Positions 24,110-32,298 of a stretch of DNA of 64,000 nucleotides are shown one piece after another; position 1 is the first letter of the stretch; each line of letters opens with the position of its first letter. The notes under the pieces are model-generated. The model saw only the letters and a list, made by a program, of their open reading frames with translations. It was not told where the DNA came from and did no database searches. A program made the position numbers and the translations under genes. The DNA comes from Flavobacterium buctense. Its GTDB lineage: Bacteria; Bacteroidota; Bacteroidia; Flavobacteriales; Flavobacteriaceae. The stretch is taken from the NCBI RefSeq assembly GCF_014486695.1, contig NZ_JACTAB010000004.1, positions 124,001-188,000 on the forward strand. The letters run 5' to 3'.

Positions 24110-24808
24110 ATGAAATTCTATCGTTTTCAATCAATAAATAAGTTAACTCTACAAAACTTAACTAACCAAAATAATTGGGTTGCTGATCCTTTTGAATTTA
24201 ATGACCCTTTTGAGTTTAGTCTTTACGATAGTGTACTTATTGACGAAAATGGTGATTTTAGAAATTTGAATCATATTGAAAAGGCCAATGTAATGAAGTT
24301 TAAAGATTCTATAAATGAATATGGAGTAGTTTGCTATTCATCAGATAGTACTAATAATCTGCTTTGGGCACATTATGCAGATAATCATAAAGGAATGTGT
24401 TTGGTTTTTGATGTTCCAAAAGAAAAAGAAGATGGAATATATAAAGTTAAATATCAGGAACGATTTCCAGAAATTAATTTGACTGATGATGCAAACTCAC
24501 ATGAAGAAATAAAAACAATTGTTACTACTAAATCTATTGAATGGAAATATGAAAATGAATATCGTCAAATATTCATAATGAAAAATATGCTTTACGAATA
24601 TCCCGGTATTCTTGTTGAAATAATTTTTGGCTGTAGAACTCCATATGAGGATATTAAAATGGTAACGAACATTGCAGTAAGTAAAAATCCAAGTATTAAA
24701 ATTTCAAAAATGCATATGGATAAAACAACATATAGCTTAGGAAAAGTTACAATTGGAAATAATACTGTAATTCCTGAGTTTTGGCGAATAAATGGATTAC
24801 GCATTTGA
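24110..24808 (+). CDS. DUF2971-family protein, cassette gene
   Basis: A 232-residue protein with the DUF2971 pattern: KFYRFQSINKLTL at the start, then NDPFEF, a central LLWAHYADNHKGMCLVFD and a later KSIEWKYENEYRQIF. Conserved Trp/His/Tyr and Glu-Tyr-Arg residues are in place. The biochemical role of the family is unknown; members often sit in defence or mobile regions. It is a single gene between attC-like repeats 4 and 5, and its cassette ends GTTATCAGCA and TGATGATAAT are complementary in 8 of 10 bases. Confidence 0.8.
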   Translation: MKFYRFQSINKLTLQNLTNQNNWVADPFEFNDPFEFSLYDSVLIDENGDFRNLNHIEKANVMKFKDSINEYGVVCYSSDSTNNLLWAHYADNHKGMCLVFDVPKEKEDGIYKVKYQERFPEINLTDDANSHEEIKTIVTTKSIEWKYENEYRQIFIMKNMLYEYPGILVEIIFGCRTPYEDIKMVTNIAVSKNPSIKISKMHMDKTTYSLGKVTIGNNTVIPEFWRINGLRI

Positions 24809-24938
24809 TGATAATAACAACTTCGTGGCTTGGTTTGTCCACCAGATTTTCTCCAAAAATTCAAAAAGGAATTTATATATTGAAATCGACGTTGATTAAT
24901 CTTTGCAATTGTTGCAAGCCGGAACGTTAGCAACAAGC
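24806..24938 (+). repeat. attC-like palindromic repeat 5
   Basis: The left arm is AACAACTTCGTGGCTTGG (24816-24833); the right arm is TTGCAAGCCGGAACGTTAGC (24912-24931). GGCTTG and CAAGCC are exact complements and AAC/GTT form the outer cores, with extra bases between arm and core on the right. The element separates the DUF2971 gene from the last lipoprotein cassette. Confidence 0.65.
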
Positions 24939-24967
24939 TCACCTCAAAATACTAAAAATCAAAATTC

Positions 24968-25672
24968 ATGAAAAATATTATTACAATATTATTGTCTTTT
25001 ATTTTATTAATCTCTTGTAAACAATCGACAAATGTTCCAGTCAAAAAAAAATTAGACTATGCTAACAAAACTGTTTTGGATAGCTTAATAAAATCAACAT
25101 CACAATCGAAAGACACTTTATTTCTTGGTTTTATGATTGGAATGAAGAAATCAGATTTTAAAAAACAAATCGAAAAAATTAGAAGGGAAGGTAAAACTAT
25201 CACTTTTTCGAACTCAAATGGCTACACATCAATTGCAGGTGAATTTGATCTTGGAGCTGGATATACTTTTAAAACAAGTATTTCTACTGAAAGTGAAGGA
25301 AAAACAATAACTGGTCAAGGAAGTTATTTTATAGAACCCATTTATAATAAAAATGGTGAATTGTCGCAATTAAAAATTTTAGCTTCAGAAGATTGGAATA
25401 ATAGTGGTTATTCAATTGACAAACCAAATTGGTTAAAAAATAAAATTGAAGAAAAACATGAAGAATCAACAAACGAAAGTTTAAAAAAAGCACTTGTTGA
25501 TAATGGAATAATAAGTGATTACAATACAGTTTGGCAAAAGGGAAATTTAATAATTTATGAAACTAGTATAACAGTTAATTATGTTGATTTAAAAACTCTA
25601 TTGGTTGAATTATTAGTCAAAGAATTGGAAAAGGAAGTTATTAAAAAAGAAAGCAAAGATGTTACAATATAA
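24968..25672 (+). CDS. Hypothetical lipoprotein, last cassette gene
   Basis: A 234-residue protein with a lipoprotein signal (lipobox Leu-Ile-Ser-Cys near residues 14-17). The mature part is lysine rich and beta/alpha mixed (TLFLGFMIGMKKSDFKKQI). I do not recognise a family. Base composition is visibly more A/T-rich than in flanking core genes. The cassette ends GTTAGCAACAAGC and GCAAGCTACTAAC are complementary in 9 of 13 bases. Confidence 0.72.
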   Translation: MKNIITILLSFILLISCKQSTNVPVKKKLDYANKTVLDSLIKSTSQSKDTLFLGFMIGMKKSDFKKQIEKIRREGKTITFSNSNGYTSIAGEFDLGAGYTFKTSISTESEGKTITGQGSYFIEPIYNKNGELSQLKILASEDWNNSGYSIDKPNWLKNKIEEKHEESTNESLKKALVDNGIISDYNTVWQKGNLIIYETSITVNYVDLKTLLVELLVKELEKEVIKKESKDVTI

Positions 25673-25673
25673 A

Positions 25674-25712
25674 GCAAGCTACTAACAGCCGTTTCGCGCA
25701 ATAGCTGATTTA
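25674..25712 (+). repeat. attC-like repeat 6, left half only
   Basis: CTAACAGCCGTTTCGCGCAA (25682-25701) is the most complete left arm in the window, followed by TAGCTG. No right arm follows; the sequence runs instead into the convergent minus-strand gene. This looks like the truncated right border of the array. Confidence 0.6.
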
Positions 25713-25727
25713 TAACCCACCTCCCTT

Positions 25728-26021
25728 TCACCCCCCATACTTCCACCCTACGCACACATACCCTTTTTCAGTGGTTACCATATGCAAAGGGTACTCAATT
25801 TTCTGGGCTAGTTTTTGCACCAAGGCAATGCGGTAGGGCGATAACTTTTCATAGTATTGAAAGATATAGATGTACTGTCCCTTTTTGTTTTTTACAAAAA
25901 AAGTTTGTTTGATGGTGTGTTTCTTTTCCGGGTAAAAAAACTGCAACGACTCCTCGGTGCCCGGGGCCAAACGCATTAAGATGTCTTGCATTTGCAGTAC
26001 CGTTTCCTTCTTAAACCCCAT
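25728..26021 (-). CDS. Small hypothetical protein downstream of SRAP gene
   Basis: ATG at 26021 gives 97 residues, two bases after the stop codon of the SRAP gene; the longer ORF start at 26096 would overlap that gene. The protein is basic with FFVKNKKGQYIYIFQYYEKL in the middle and no signal peptide. I do not recognise a family. Tight spacing suggests one transcript with the SRAP gene and possibly a linked role in DNA damage. Confidence 0.6.
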   Translation of the reverse strand: MGFKKETVLQMQDILMRLAPGTEESLQFFYPEKKHTIKQTFFVKNKKGQYIYIFQYYEKLSPYRIALVQKLAQKIEYPLHMVTTEKGYVCVGWKYGG

Positions 26022-26023
26022 AG

Positions 26024-26638
26024 CTATAGTGTAAAAGCAGTCAGCCTGCAATGATAGGGATAGGCAAACTCGGTTAGGTTGGCGCCTTGCAACCATCGGT
26101 CTTCGTCGGTTTGGTGCAAAATGACCGGCATGCGTTCTTTGGTGTTGTGCACATACTTCATCGTGTCATTGCCTTCGGTAGTCAGTATCGTAAAAGTGCG
26201 CAGCAATTGGCCGGTGGCAGGATGGTTCCAATCACTGTACAAACCCGCAAAACAAAACAGATCGCTTTCGTGTTCGCTGCTCACTATAATATAAGGGATT
26301 TTAGTTTTGCCCTCGTGCCGCCATTCGTAAAACCTAGAGGCCGGAACTAAACAGCGGTTTTGGTTGTAGTCTCTAAAGCTGGGCAATTGGCTTGCGGTTT
26401 CTATTCGGGCGTTCAAAGTGTTTTTTCTAAACGCGAGGTCTTTACTCCATTGCGGCAACAAACCCCAAGAGCCGGTGGTAATCAGCTCGGGAGCCTCATT
26501 AGTGATTAGTAAATTTTCGGGATGCGCAAAACCATTGAACTTCTCATTAGGTTGATAGGTCGTACTGTTTTTCACTTCCCGATTAAAACGTTTTTTAATC
26601 ACGCCAATATTTTCGGGCAATCCAAAATAAAAACACAT
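26024..26638 (-). CDS. SOS response-associated peptidase (SRAP/YedK/HMCES family)
   Basis: A 204-residue protein. Cys2 (MCFYFGLPEN) is the residue that in this family crosslinks to abasic sites in single-stranded DNA after Met removal. Other hallmarks are the NARIET motif, NRCLVPASRFYEWR with the catalytic Glu, and a late His in the MKYVHNTKERMPVIL stretch. The protein shields abasic sites during replication and repair. Length is typical of the short bacterial form. The 5' region (26639-26953) contains a palindrome that may be a regulatory site. Confidence 0.93.
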   Translation of the reverse strand: MCFYFGLPENIGVIKKRFNREVKNSTTYQPNEKFNGFAHPENLLITNEAPELITTGSWGLLPQWSKDLAFRKNTLNARIETASQLPSFRDYNQNRCLVPASRFYEWRHEGKTKIPYIIVSSEHESDLFCFAGLYSDWNHPATGQLLRTFTILTTEGNDTMKYVHNTKERMPVILHQTDEDRWLQGANLTEFAYPYHCRLTAFTL

Positions 26639-26712
26639 AGCAAATCGGTTCCTGTAAAAATACTAAAAACTATCTTTGGTCTTCACAACACTAAATTAAT
26701 TCAAAATTTTTT

Positions 26713-26752
26713 TTCAGTGGTAAGAAAAAGTTTTTATCTTTACCTCACTGAA
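26713..26752. promoter_or_regulatory. Inverted repeat upstream of the SRAP gene
   Basis: TTCAGTG at 26713-26719 is the exact reverse complement of CACTGAA at 26746-26752. The inner bases are partly symmetric (GGTAA and TTACC). A plus-strand TATCTTTA (26735-26742) lies inside. It could be an operator of the SRAP gene or of a small plus-strand transcript. Confidence 0.4.
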
Positions 26753-26788
26753 TAAGTTTATTAATTTTCACCCAGTATACCACAATCG

Positions 26789-26820
26789 AAAGCATTCTCC
26801 AAAGAGTGCTTTTTTTTTTA
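26789..26820 (+). terminator. Orphan rho-independent terminator
   Basis: AAGCATTC pairs with GAGTGCTT (one G-T pair) across a 6-base loop, followed by ten T. No plus-strand protein gene lies upstream within 1 kb, so it probably ends a small RNA. Confidence 0.7.
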
Positions 26821-26953
26821 TGGGCACCCATCGCCCCCTAACCCACTTAAGGCATTACAGTGTTGATAACTTGCATAATAACCTTACAAATTATAAGGAG
26901 TTATTTTGTAAGTTTGGAATACAAGTGCCGAGAGGATTAAATTTAAAACAACT

Positions 26954-27358
26954 ATGAATTTTAACAACGACATAAGCATTGATTATGCTAGTAAATTATC
27001 CCGATTTTTGGGTTTTATGCTGGACAATTTTATATTAATAATCCTCTATATTTCCTCCACACTCCTTTATGGGGATTGGTATCAAGAAATAGTGGGAAAC
27101 AGTTTTCTAGCTAATTTCGGCTTTTTTTTATTGGGATATTTTTTATACCATTTCCTTTTTGAACTTGCTTTTAGTTGGACACCCGGTAAATTTTTAACCC
27201 TTACCAGAGTGATTAATGAATACGGATATAAGCCAAGTTTTAAAGCCCTGTTAATTAGAAACGCTTGCCGATTCATTCCGTTCGACCACCTCTCCTTTCT
27301 TTTTGCTGAAAAAGGGTGGCATGATGCTATTTCAAAAACAACCGTGGCAAATTTATAA
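26954..27358 (+). CDS. RDD-family membrane protein
   Basis: A 134-residue membrane protein. The first helix follows KLSRFLGFMLDNFILIILY at residues 14-32 (the Arg-x-x-x-x-x-x-Asp pattern of the family), a second spans about 53-72, then TPGKFLTLTRVINEYGYKPS and the end WHDAISKTTVA, all typical of RDD proteins. The family is linked to ion transport or envelope maintenance, but roles vary. Start Met follows AAAACAACT. It stands alone. Confidence 0.85.
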   Translation: MNFNNDISIDYASKLSRFLGFMLDNFILIILYISSTLLYGDWYQEIVGNSFLANFGFFLLGYFLYHFLFELAFSWTPGKFLTLTRVINEYGYKPSFKALLIRNACRFIPFDHLSFLFAEKGWHDAISKTTVANL

Positions 27359-27458
27359 GGGTTTGCTGCCATAATTTGGAGACTGACCCCAAAAAGTGTC
27401 TTTGATAGTATCAAATGATAGCATCGCCAACCCAATTACAACCCTAAAACAGTCCCTT

Positions 27459-28499
27459 ATGAAAGTAAACATCCTTTTATTGTTGCATTTTGCACTGCTG
27501 TTGACCTCGTGCAACGGACAGACCACTGTTCCGAAAAAAGACACCGACCAAATTACTAAGGGAGACACGGTTAAAGCATTGGGCAGCAGTATAATGGTGG
27601 TTTATCAAGACCAAAAAAATGTTTATTGGTTTGGCAGTTGGGAAACAGGTCTCTATAGCTATGACGGCAAGACCTTGATTAATTATACCACAAAACACGG
27701 TTTACCCAACAACCGCATTGATGAAATTAAAGAAGACCAATCGGGCAACCTATACTTCTCTAGTTGCCATCCAAAATCGACCATAGTTAAGTTTGACGGC
27801 ACTACCTTTACAACCTTATCGCCTATCGCGGATTCCGACTGGCAACTGCAACCGAATGATTTGTGGTTCAGACACGCCTATCAAACTGAAAAAGTGTACC
27901 GGTATGATGGCACTATTTTACATGAATTGCAGTTGCCAAAACCTGCTGAACATCAAAATCGTTTTGAAATTTACAGCATTTATAAAGACCGCAAAGGATA
28001 CCTTTGGTTTGGGACCAATCCGGTTGGCGTTTGCCGCTACGACGGAAAATCATTTGAATGGATTACAGAAGAAGATGTGACCGAATTTCGCGACGAAGGC
28101 GCTAACGGAGTGCGTTCTATTGCAGAAGACCAAAAAGGCGACTTTTGGTTCAATACCGAATACCGCTATACTATTGACGATACTGCGCCCTTAAAAAACA
28201 ATACAATATACACCAGACATAAAAGCATAGGCGGTTTAGACGGGAAAAAGGACAGCCATTTAGACGAATACCTTTCAACCGTAAGAGACAACCAAAATAA
28301 CTTGTGGTTTGTAACCTATCGGGATGGCGTTTGGAAATACGATGGCACTACCATTACGCATTATCCGGTGCAAGTGAATTCAAAAAACGTTACGGTATTC
28401 AGCATTTACAAAGACAACAAGGGCGATCTTTGGCTAGGAACACACGACAATGGTACCTTTAAATTTGACGGAACTAGTTTTGTGAAATTTAGTCTATGA
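27459..28499 (+). CDS. Lipoprotein with two-component-regulator-type beta-propeller repeats
   Basis: ATG at 27459 gives 346 residues with a lipoprotein signal (LLLLHFALLLTSC, Cys near residue 15); the longer ORF start adds 21 non-signal residues. Five or six Reg_prop-type repeats follow, each with a Leu/Tyr-Trp-Phe-Gly-Thr core and a Tyr-Asp-Gly end (GYLWFGTNPVGVCRYDGK, NLWFVTYRDGVWKYDG, GDLWLGTHDNGTFKFDG). The same propeller forms the sensor of hybrid two-component systems in Bacteroidota, but here there is no kinase, so this is a free envelope protein. Ligand unknown. Confidence 0.85.
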   Translation: MKVNILLLLHFALLLTSCNGQTTVPKKDTDQITKGDTVKALGSSIMVVYQDQKNVYWFGSWETGLYSYDGKTLINYTTKHGLPNNRIDEIKEDQSGNLYFSSCHPKSTIVKFDGTTFTTLSPIADSDWQLQPNDLWFRHAYQTEKVYRYDGTILHELQLPKPAEHQNRFEIYSIYKDRKGYLWFGTNPVGVCRYDGKSFEWITEEDVTEFRDEGANGVRSIAEDQKGDFWFNTEYRYTIDDTAPLKNNTIYTRHKSIGGLDGKKDSHLDEYLSTVRDNQNNLWFVTYRDGVWKYDGTTITHYPVQVNSKNVTVFSIYKDNKGDLWLGTHDNGTFKFDGTSFVKFSL

Positions 28500-28630
28500 C
28501 GAAAGAAGTGTTTGTTGCATTAATGGGTATTTGGAATCTTTAGAAGTAAACTGTACCTTTATAAAACAACCTATAGCAGCCCACATTTTAAAATCCTTAA
28601 TTTCGAGTTCCTTAAAAAACTACCTGCCTT

Positions 28631-29644
28631 ATGAAAAAAATAAAAATAGTACTGTGGACGCTGATCATTGGGAGTACTTTCTCCTGTAGTAAAGACGCTG
28701 AAGTAACGACCGATGATTCTTCTGAAAATTATTTTCAAGATAAAGAAGTGGAAATACTCTTTGAAAACGACCCGGAAAATGGCATTAATGTGATTTTTAT
28801 GGGAGACGCCTACTTGCGTGCCGATTTAAAAAGAGACAATGGAAAATACAAGCATGATGCGCTTAAATCGATTGAATTTTTATTTAACGCCCATCCGTTT
28901 TTTGAATACAAAAACCATTTTAATGCTTATATAATCTATGCTGAATCTTCCATCGAAAACAGTAGCAGCGGTATCGTTGTCAATTATCCGTTTGGGACTA
29001 CCAACGCTACCTCATTTTTTCAATATCCGATTATTACCAATTACGAGGCCGTAAATGAATATGTTTTTAAAATAAAGGGACGATCAATTTCCAATAACGA
29101 TTTAATACTTATGGCTGTTAATGGTCAAACCGGAGGAAGTGCTTATTTAGGCAACAACATTGCAGTATTTGGCACCTCCGGATCAACAACATCCAGCTCT
29201 TCTGCATTTTCAACTATGCTTCACGAAGTCGGTCATGCTTTTGCTTCGCTTGGCGATGAGTATATTGTTCCCAATGAAAATGCAACCTACATACCCGAAG
29301 GGCAAGCCAATCTTGACAACACTAATGATCTAAATCTCATCAAATGGAACCATTTTATTGGGTTACAGGGATATTCCAGTGTGGGCGCTTTTGAAGGAGG
29401 AGGCTATTTGGAATTCGGAATGTGGCGACCTGAACTAAGCAGTATTATGAGAGGAAATATTGGTTCCTATTTTAATGCGCCAAGTCGAGAAGCCATTGTA
29501 AAAAAAATACTGTCTCTTAGAGGAATACCCTATAATTTCAATGCCTTTTTAGCAGCCGATGCCGGAAACCAATCCAACCGAAATTCCAATGGAATGAGTT
29601 ATGGAAAAACGGAAAGAATCCAATGTGGCGTAAGGAAATACTAG
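28631..29644 (+). CDS. M64-family zinc metallopeptidase, lipoprotein
   Basis: A 337-residue protein with a lipoprotein signal (Cys near residue 19 in GSTFSCSKD). The catalytic domain begins at INVIFMGDAYLRADL and contains the zinc motif TMLHEVGHAFASLGDEY (His-Glu-x-x-His, then Gly-Asp-Glu-Tyr) near residue 195, the hallmark of peptidase family M64, named for IgA peptidases. It should sit at the cell envelope. The usual N-terminal TIM-barrel-like extension of some M64 enzymes is absent. It stands alone and converges on the DUF3570 operon. Confidence 0.88.
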   Translation: MKKIKIVLWTLIIGSTFSCSKDAEVTTDDSSENYFQDKEVEILFENDPENGINVIFMGDAYLRADLKRDNGKYKHDALKSIEFLFNAHPFFEYKNHFNAYIIYAESSIENSSSGIVVNYPFGTTNATSFFQYPIITNYEAVNEYVFKIKGRSISNNDLILMAVNGQTGGSAYLGNNIAVFGTSGSTTSSSSAFSTMLHEVGHAFASLGDEYIVPNENATYIPEGQANLDNTNDLNLIKWNHFIGLQGYSSVGAFEGGGYLEFGMWRPELSSIMRGNIGSYFNAPSREAIVKKILSLRGIPYNFNAFLAADAGNQSNRNSNGMSYGKTERIQCGVRKY

Positions 29645-29665
29645 CCTTTACTATTCAACCGACCC

Positions 29666-31096
29666 TTATTTGTCCATCACAAACTTAAAGCCCATCGAAA
29701 CGATATCGGCACTCAAAGTATCGCTACGTTGGTAATGATTGTAACGGAAATCAACATTTTTCAGGCCAAACTTCCAAATGTGGGCTTTGGTAAAAATGTC
29801 TAAGTATGTTGCTCCTACCCCATACTGACTGGCATTGAAAGTTGACAAATCATAATCAGACGTATAATACTTCTCGGTGGAAAGATGCGTTTCAAAAGGC
29901 GCAAAATATTTTGATTCTGTTTGCGTATAATAACGATACATCGGATAAACCGTAAAATGGTCATTCAATTTTATTGGCACTTCAATGTTAGCGGTATGCG
30001 CTTGTACGCCCCAATCGTCAGTATAATAGCGATAATAAGTACGCAGTTTAAAGTGTTCGTTGATGTAATAGTTTAAACGGGCACCAATCGGCAATTTAAA
30101 ACGGGAATCCGGCAAACGCTCTATGTCGTCAGCCAAGCGGTAAACTCCAACGTTTTCCGGACTTTCATACACCGGTATGTATTGGCTTTGCCCCACGTAA
30201 TAATTAGGTTTATCGGCAAAGTAAATTCGGTGGTAAGGCGTAGACAATAATCCTTGTTGTTGTAAGATATCAAAGAATATAGAACCTTGCAGTTTTTTAG
30301 ACAATACTTGTGAATAGGCAAACGACAAGGAATACGAATTTCGATTCACCGCTTCTATTGATTCAAATTGGGAAGGCAAATACCCGTTTGAAGCCAAGCC
30401 ATTTTGATCATAAATGGTTATACCACTGAAATAGCCGTTGTTTAAAAAGGAATTGCCATACTTGTCATATTCGTGTAATTCTGTTGGCAAAATTGGTCGC
30501 CATTGGTCTAAATATACATTGGCTTTTAAGCTAAGCTCGGTGTTCTTTTCATTAAAAAGTTTGGCCACACCACCGCCAAAACCTATAGAAGTATAATCGT
30601 ATTCGTTAGAGAAAGCCACATCGGCATTCCAAATAAAGTTTCGGTCATCGGAACTATGACTGTAAGCAACGGTCACACTGGCCAAAGCATCTTGGGCTGA
30701 GGCACCCGAAGAAGCCAACCAAGGGGTTCCGTAAGGAGAACCCGCTTTATCGTCATCATCGTCATCACCACCGCCTGAAGCACCGGAATCGTTAAAAGGA
30801 TTAATATTACTGGAAGAAGCCGAGGTATAAGCAGACAAACCGGCGTCTACCGTTAAAATATCATCGGCATTCATAGGCATAGTTACTACTATATTAGAAG
30901 CTAAATCGGTCAACTTCTCAGAACCCATTCCACCCGAAACGGCCGAATGCACCCCGTCTTGTTTGTAATAGCTCACTAAAAAATCGACTTCCGTGGCCTC
31001 TAAAACTCTCTTTTTGAAAACAACAGTACTGTCTTTTTCTTGAGAGAAGGATTGATAACCACTTAGTAAGGCAAAAAGGATTAGGTATTTTTTCAT
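29666..31096 (-). CDS. DUF3570 outer-membrane beta-barrel-like protein
   Basis: A 476-residue protein with a signal peptide (cleaved near Gly-Tyr-Gln-Ser-Phe-Ser-Gln). It is rich in amphipathic strands ending in aromatic residues, and ends with VSMGFKFVMDK, like outer-membrane barrels. A loop of six Asp residues flanked by Gly (GGGDDDDDDKAG) near residue 115 could bind a metal. The family always seems to travel with DUF4266 and ApbE; here it is the fourth gene of thioredoxin - ApbE - DUF4266 - DUF3570, 8 bp after DUF4266. Function unknown. Confidence 0.85.
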   Translation of the reverse strand: MKKYLILFALLSGYQSFSQEKDSTVVFKKRVLEATEVDFLVSYYKQDGVHSAVSGGMGSEKLTDLASNIVVTMPMNADDILTVDAGLSAYTSASSSNINPFNDSGASGGGDDDDDDKAGSPYGTPWLASSGASAQDALASVTVAYSHSSDDRNFIWNADVAFSNEYDYTSIGFGGGVAKLFNEKNTELSLKANVYLDQWRPILPTELHEYDKYGNSFLNNGYFSGITIYDQNGLASNGYLPSQFESIEAVNRNSYSLSFAYSQVLSKKLQGSIFFDILQQQGLLSTPYHRIYFADKPNYYVGQSQYIPVYESPENVGVYRLADDIERLPDSRFKLPIGARLNYYINEHFKLRTYYRYYTDDWGVQAHTANIEVPIKLNDHFTVYPMYRYYTQTESKYFAPFETHLSTEKYYTSDYDLSTFNASQYGVGATYLDIFTKAHIWKFGLKNVDFRYNHYQRSDTLSADIVSMGFKFVMDK

Positions 31097-31104
31097 GTCA
31101 ATTA

Positions 31105-31314
31105 TTAGTTACAACCACAACCACCACCTGTTTTTCCACCATTGGCTCCGGCGGCCGCTTCACGATACACCTGAAAAGTTACTTCATAGCGTTCGGCCGT
31201 TTTTGCCGATAATTTCATTTCGGGGTCATTGATATATTCTTTTTCATATTCTTTCACAGCCGTGCAGGAAGACATGAAAACAAGGAGTACGAGTAGGGAA
31301 AATACTTTAGTCAT
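31105..31314 (-). CDS. DUF4266 small Cys-rich lipoprotein
   Basis: A 69-residue lipoprotein (lipobox Met-Ser-Ser-Cys near residues 14-17). The mature peptide is about 50 residues and ends in GGKTGGGCGCN, a Gly-rich tail with two Cys that could hold a metal or be modified. A middle motif AKTAERYEVTFQVYREAAAG is typical of the family. Its start overlaps the end of the ApbE gene by 8 bases, so translation is probably coupled. Confidence 0.85.
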   Translation of the reverse strand: MTKVFSLLVLLVFMSSCTAVKEYEKEYINDPEMKLSAKTAERYEVTFQVYREAAAGANGGKTGGGCGCN

Positions 31315-32296
31315 GTTGGTATTTTTTTAAATCTATATTATTTGATGTGGAAATCTTTCCGTCTTCATCCACCATAATGCATCCTATACCGGGCAATTGG
31401 TTGACTAAGTTCATGCCGACCTCTTTACCCAAGACGAATACGCCTGTGGCTAAGGCATCAGCCAATTCCGTGGTTTTGGCAAAAACACTTACGCTTATCA
31501 ACCCCGAAGCCGGATAACCGGTTCGGGTGTCAATAATGTGCGAATAGCGTTTGCCGTTAAAAGTCACATATTTTTCATAACTGCCCGAAGTCTCCACCGC
31601 AGTATCTTCTAGTGGAAAAGTGGCAAATATTTTGTTTTTATTCATAGGGTTTTTAATCCCAACTTTCCATTGTTCGCCAGTAGGTTGTTTGCCCCAAGTG
31701 CTGATATCGCCGGAAATGTTAACCAAACCTGCCGCACAACCATTCGCTATTAAATGGGCTTTGACTTTATCGGCTATATAACCTTGTCCTATGCCGCCCA
31801 TGCCTAGTTTCATGCCTTCGAGTTTTAAGAAAACGGTTTGTTGTTCTTTATCAATTATAATGTTTTCATAGCCTACCTTCTCTACCGATTTTTTGATGGC
31901 TTCCGGAGATGGCATTTCCTTCATGCTGCCGTCAAACTTCCAAATTCGGTCCATAGAGGCATAACTAATGTCAAAAGCCCCATCGGTTAGTTTTGATATT
32001 TTGATGGAACGTTCAATTAATTCAATGAGTTCCAAAGGTACTTTGACCGCTTGCTTACCGGCATTCTGATTGATTTGGGATAAGGGTGTGGTGGGAATCC
32101 AATCGGAGATTAGATTTTCTATGCGTTTCACTTCGGCAATGGCCATGTCTTCATATTGGTTGGCTTGAACGGTATCATTGGCCACCACTGTAATCTCAAA
32201 CGGACTGCCGAGTAAACTCACTTTTCGTTTGTGGATTAGTTGGGCATTGGCACTGAAACCAACCGCTAACAATACTATAAAGAGTAATCGATTCAT
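31307..32296 (-). CDS. apbE: FAD:protein FMN transferase
   Basis: A 329-residue periplasmic ApbE-type enzyme with a signal peptide (cleaved after Ser-Ala-Asn-Ala). It attaches FMN from FAD to Thr/Ser of target proteins. Visible motifs are GGIGQGYIADKV for FAD binding, NISGDISTWGK in the middle, and SHIIDTRTGYPA near the C-terminus with the conserved His and Asp. Known targets such as NqrB/C or RnfG are not in the window, so either the target is elsewhere or it is one of the neighbouring DUF proteins. It starts 2 bp after the end of the thioredoxin-like gene. Confidence 0.92.
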   Translation of the reverse strand: MNRLLFIVLLAVGFSANAQLIHKRKVSLLGSPFEITVVANDTVQANQYEDMAIAEVKRIENLISDWIPTTPLSQINQNAGKQAVKVPLELIELIERSIKISKLTDGAFDISYASMDRIWKFDGSMKEMPSPEAIKKSVEKVGYENIIIDKEQQTVFLKLEGMKLGMGGIGQGYIADKVKAHLIANGCAAGLVNISGDISTWGKQPTGEQWKVGIKNPMNKNKIFATFPLEDTAVETSGSYEKYVTFNGKRYSHIIDTRTGYPASGLISVSVFAKTTELADALATGVFVLGKEVGMNLVNQLPGIGCIMVDEDGKISTSNNIDLKKYQHD

Positions 32297-32298
32297 GT

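Larger units (their letters stand above)
26639..26953. other. Gene-free stretch with palindrome and orphan terminator
   Basis: Between the SRAP gene (minus) and the RDD gene (plus) there is an inverted repeat (26713-26752) and a plus-strand terminator (26789-26820) that follows no plus-strand gene. A short transcript between them is possible (see findings). The rest shows no feature. Confidence 0.6.

Noticed and set aside
15750..25712. Prophage or conjugative element
   Set aside because: No capsid, portal, tail, relaxase, mobilisation or integrase gene is present; XRE regulators alone are not enough.
15750..25712. Complete mobile integron
   Set aside because: No tyrosine recombinase gene or attI-like site is visible in the window, so only attC-like repeats are claimed.
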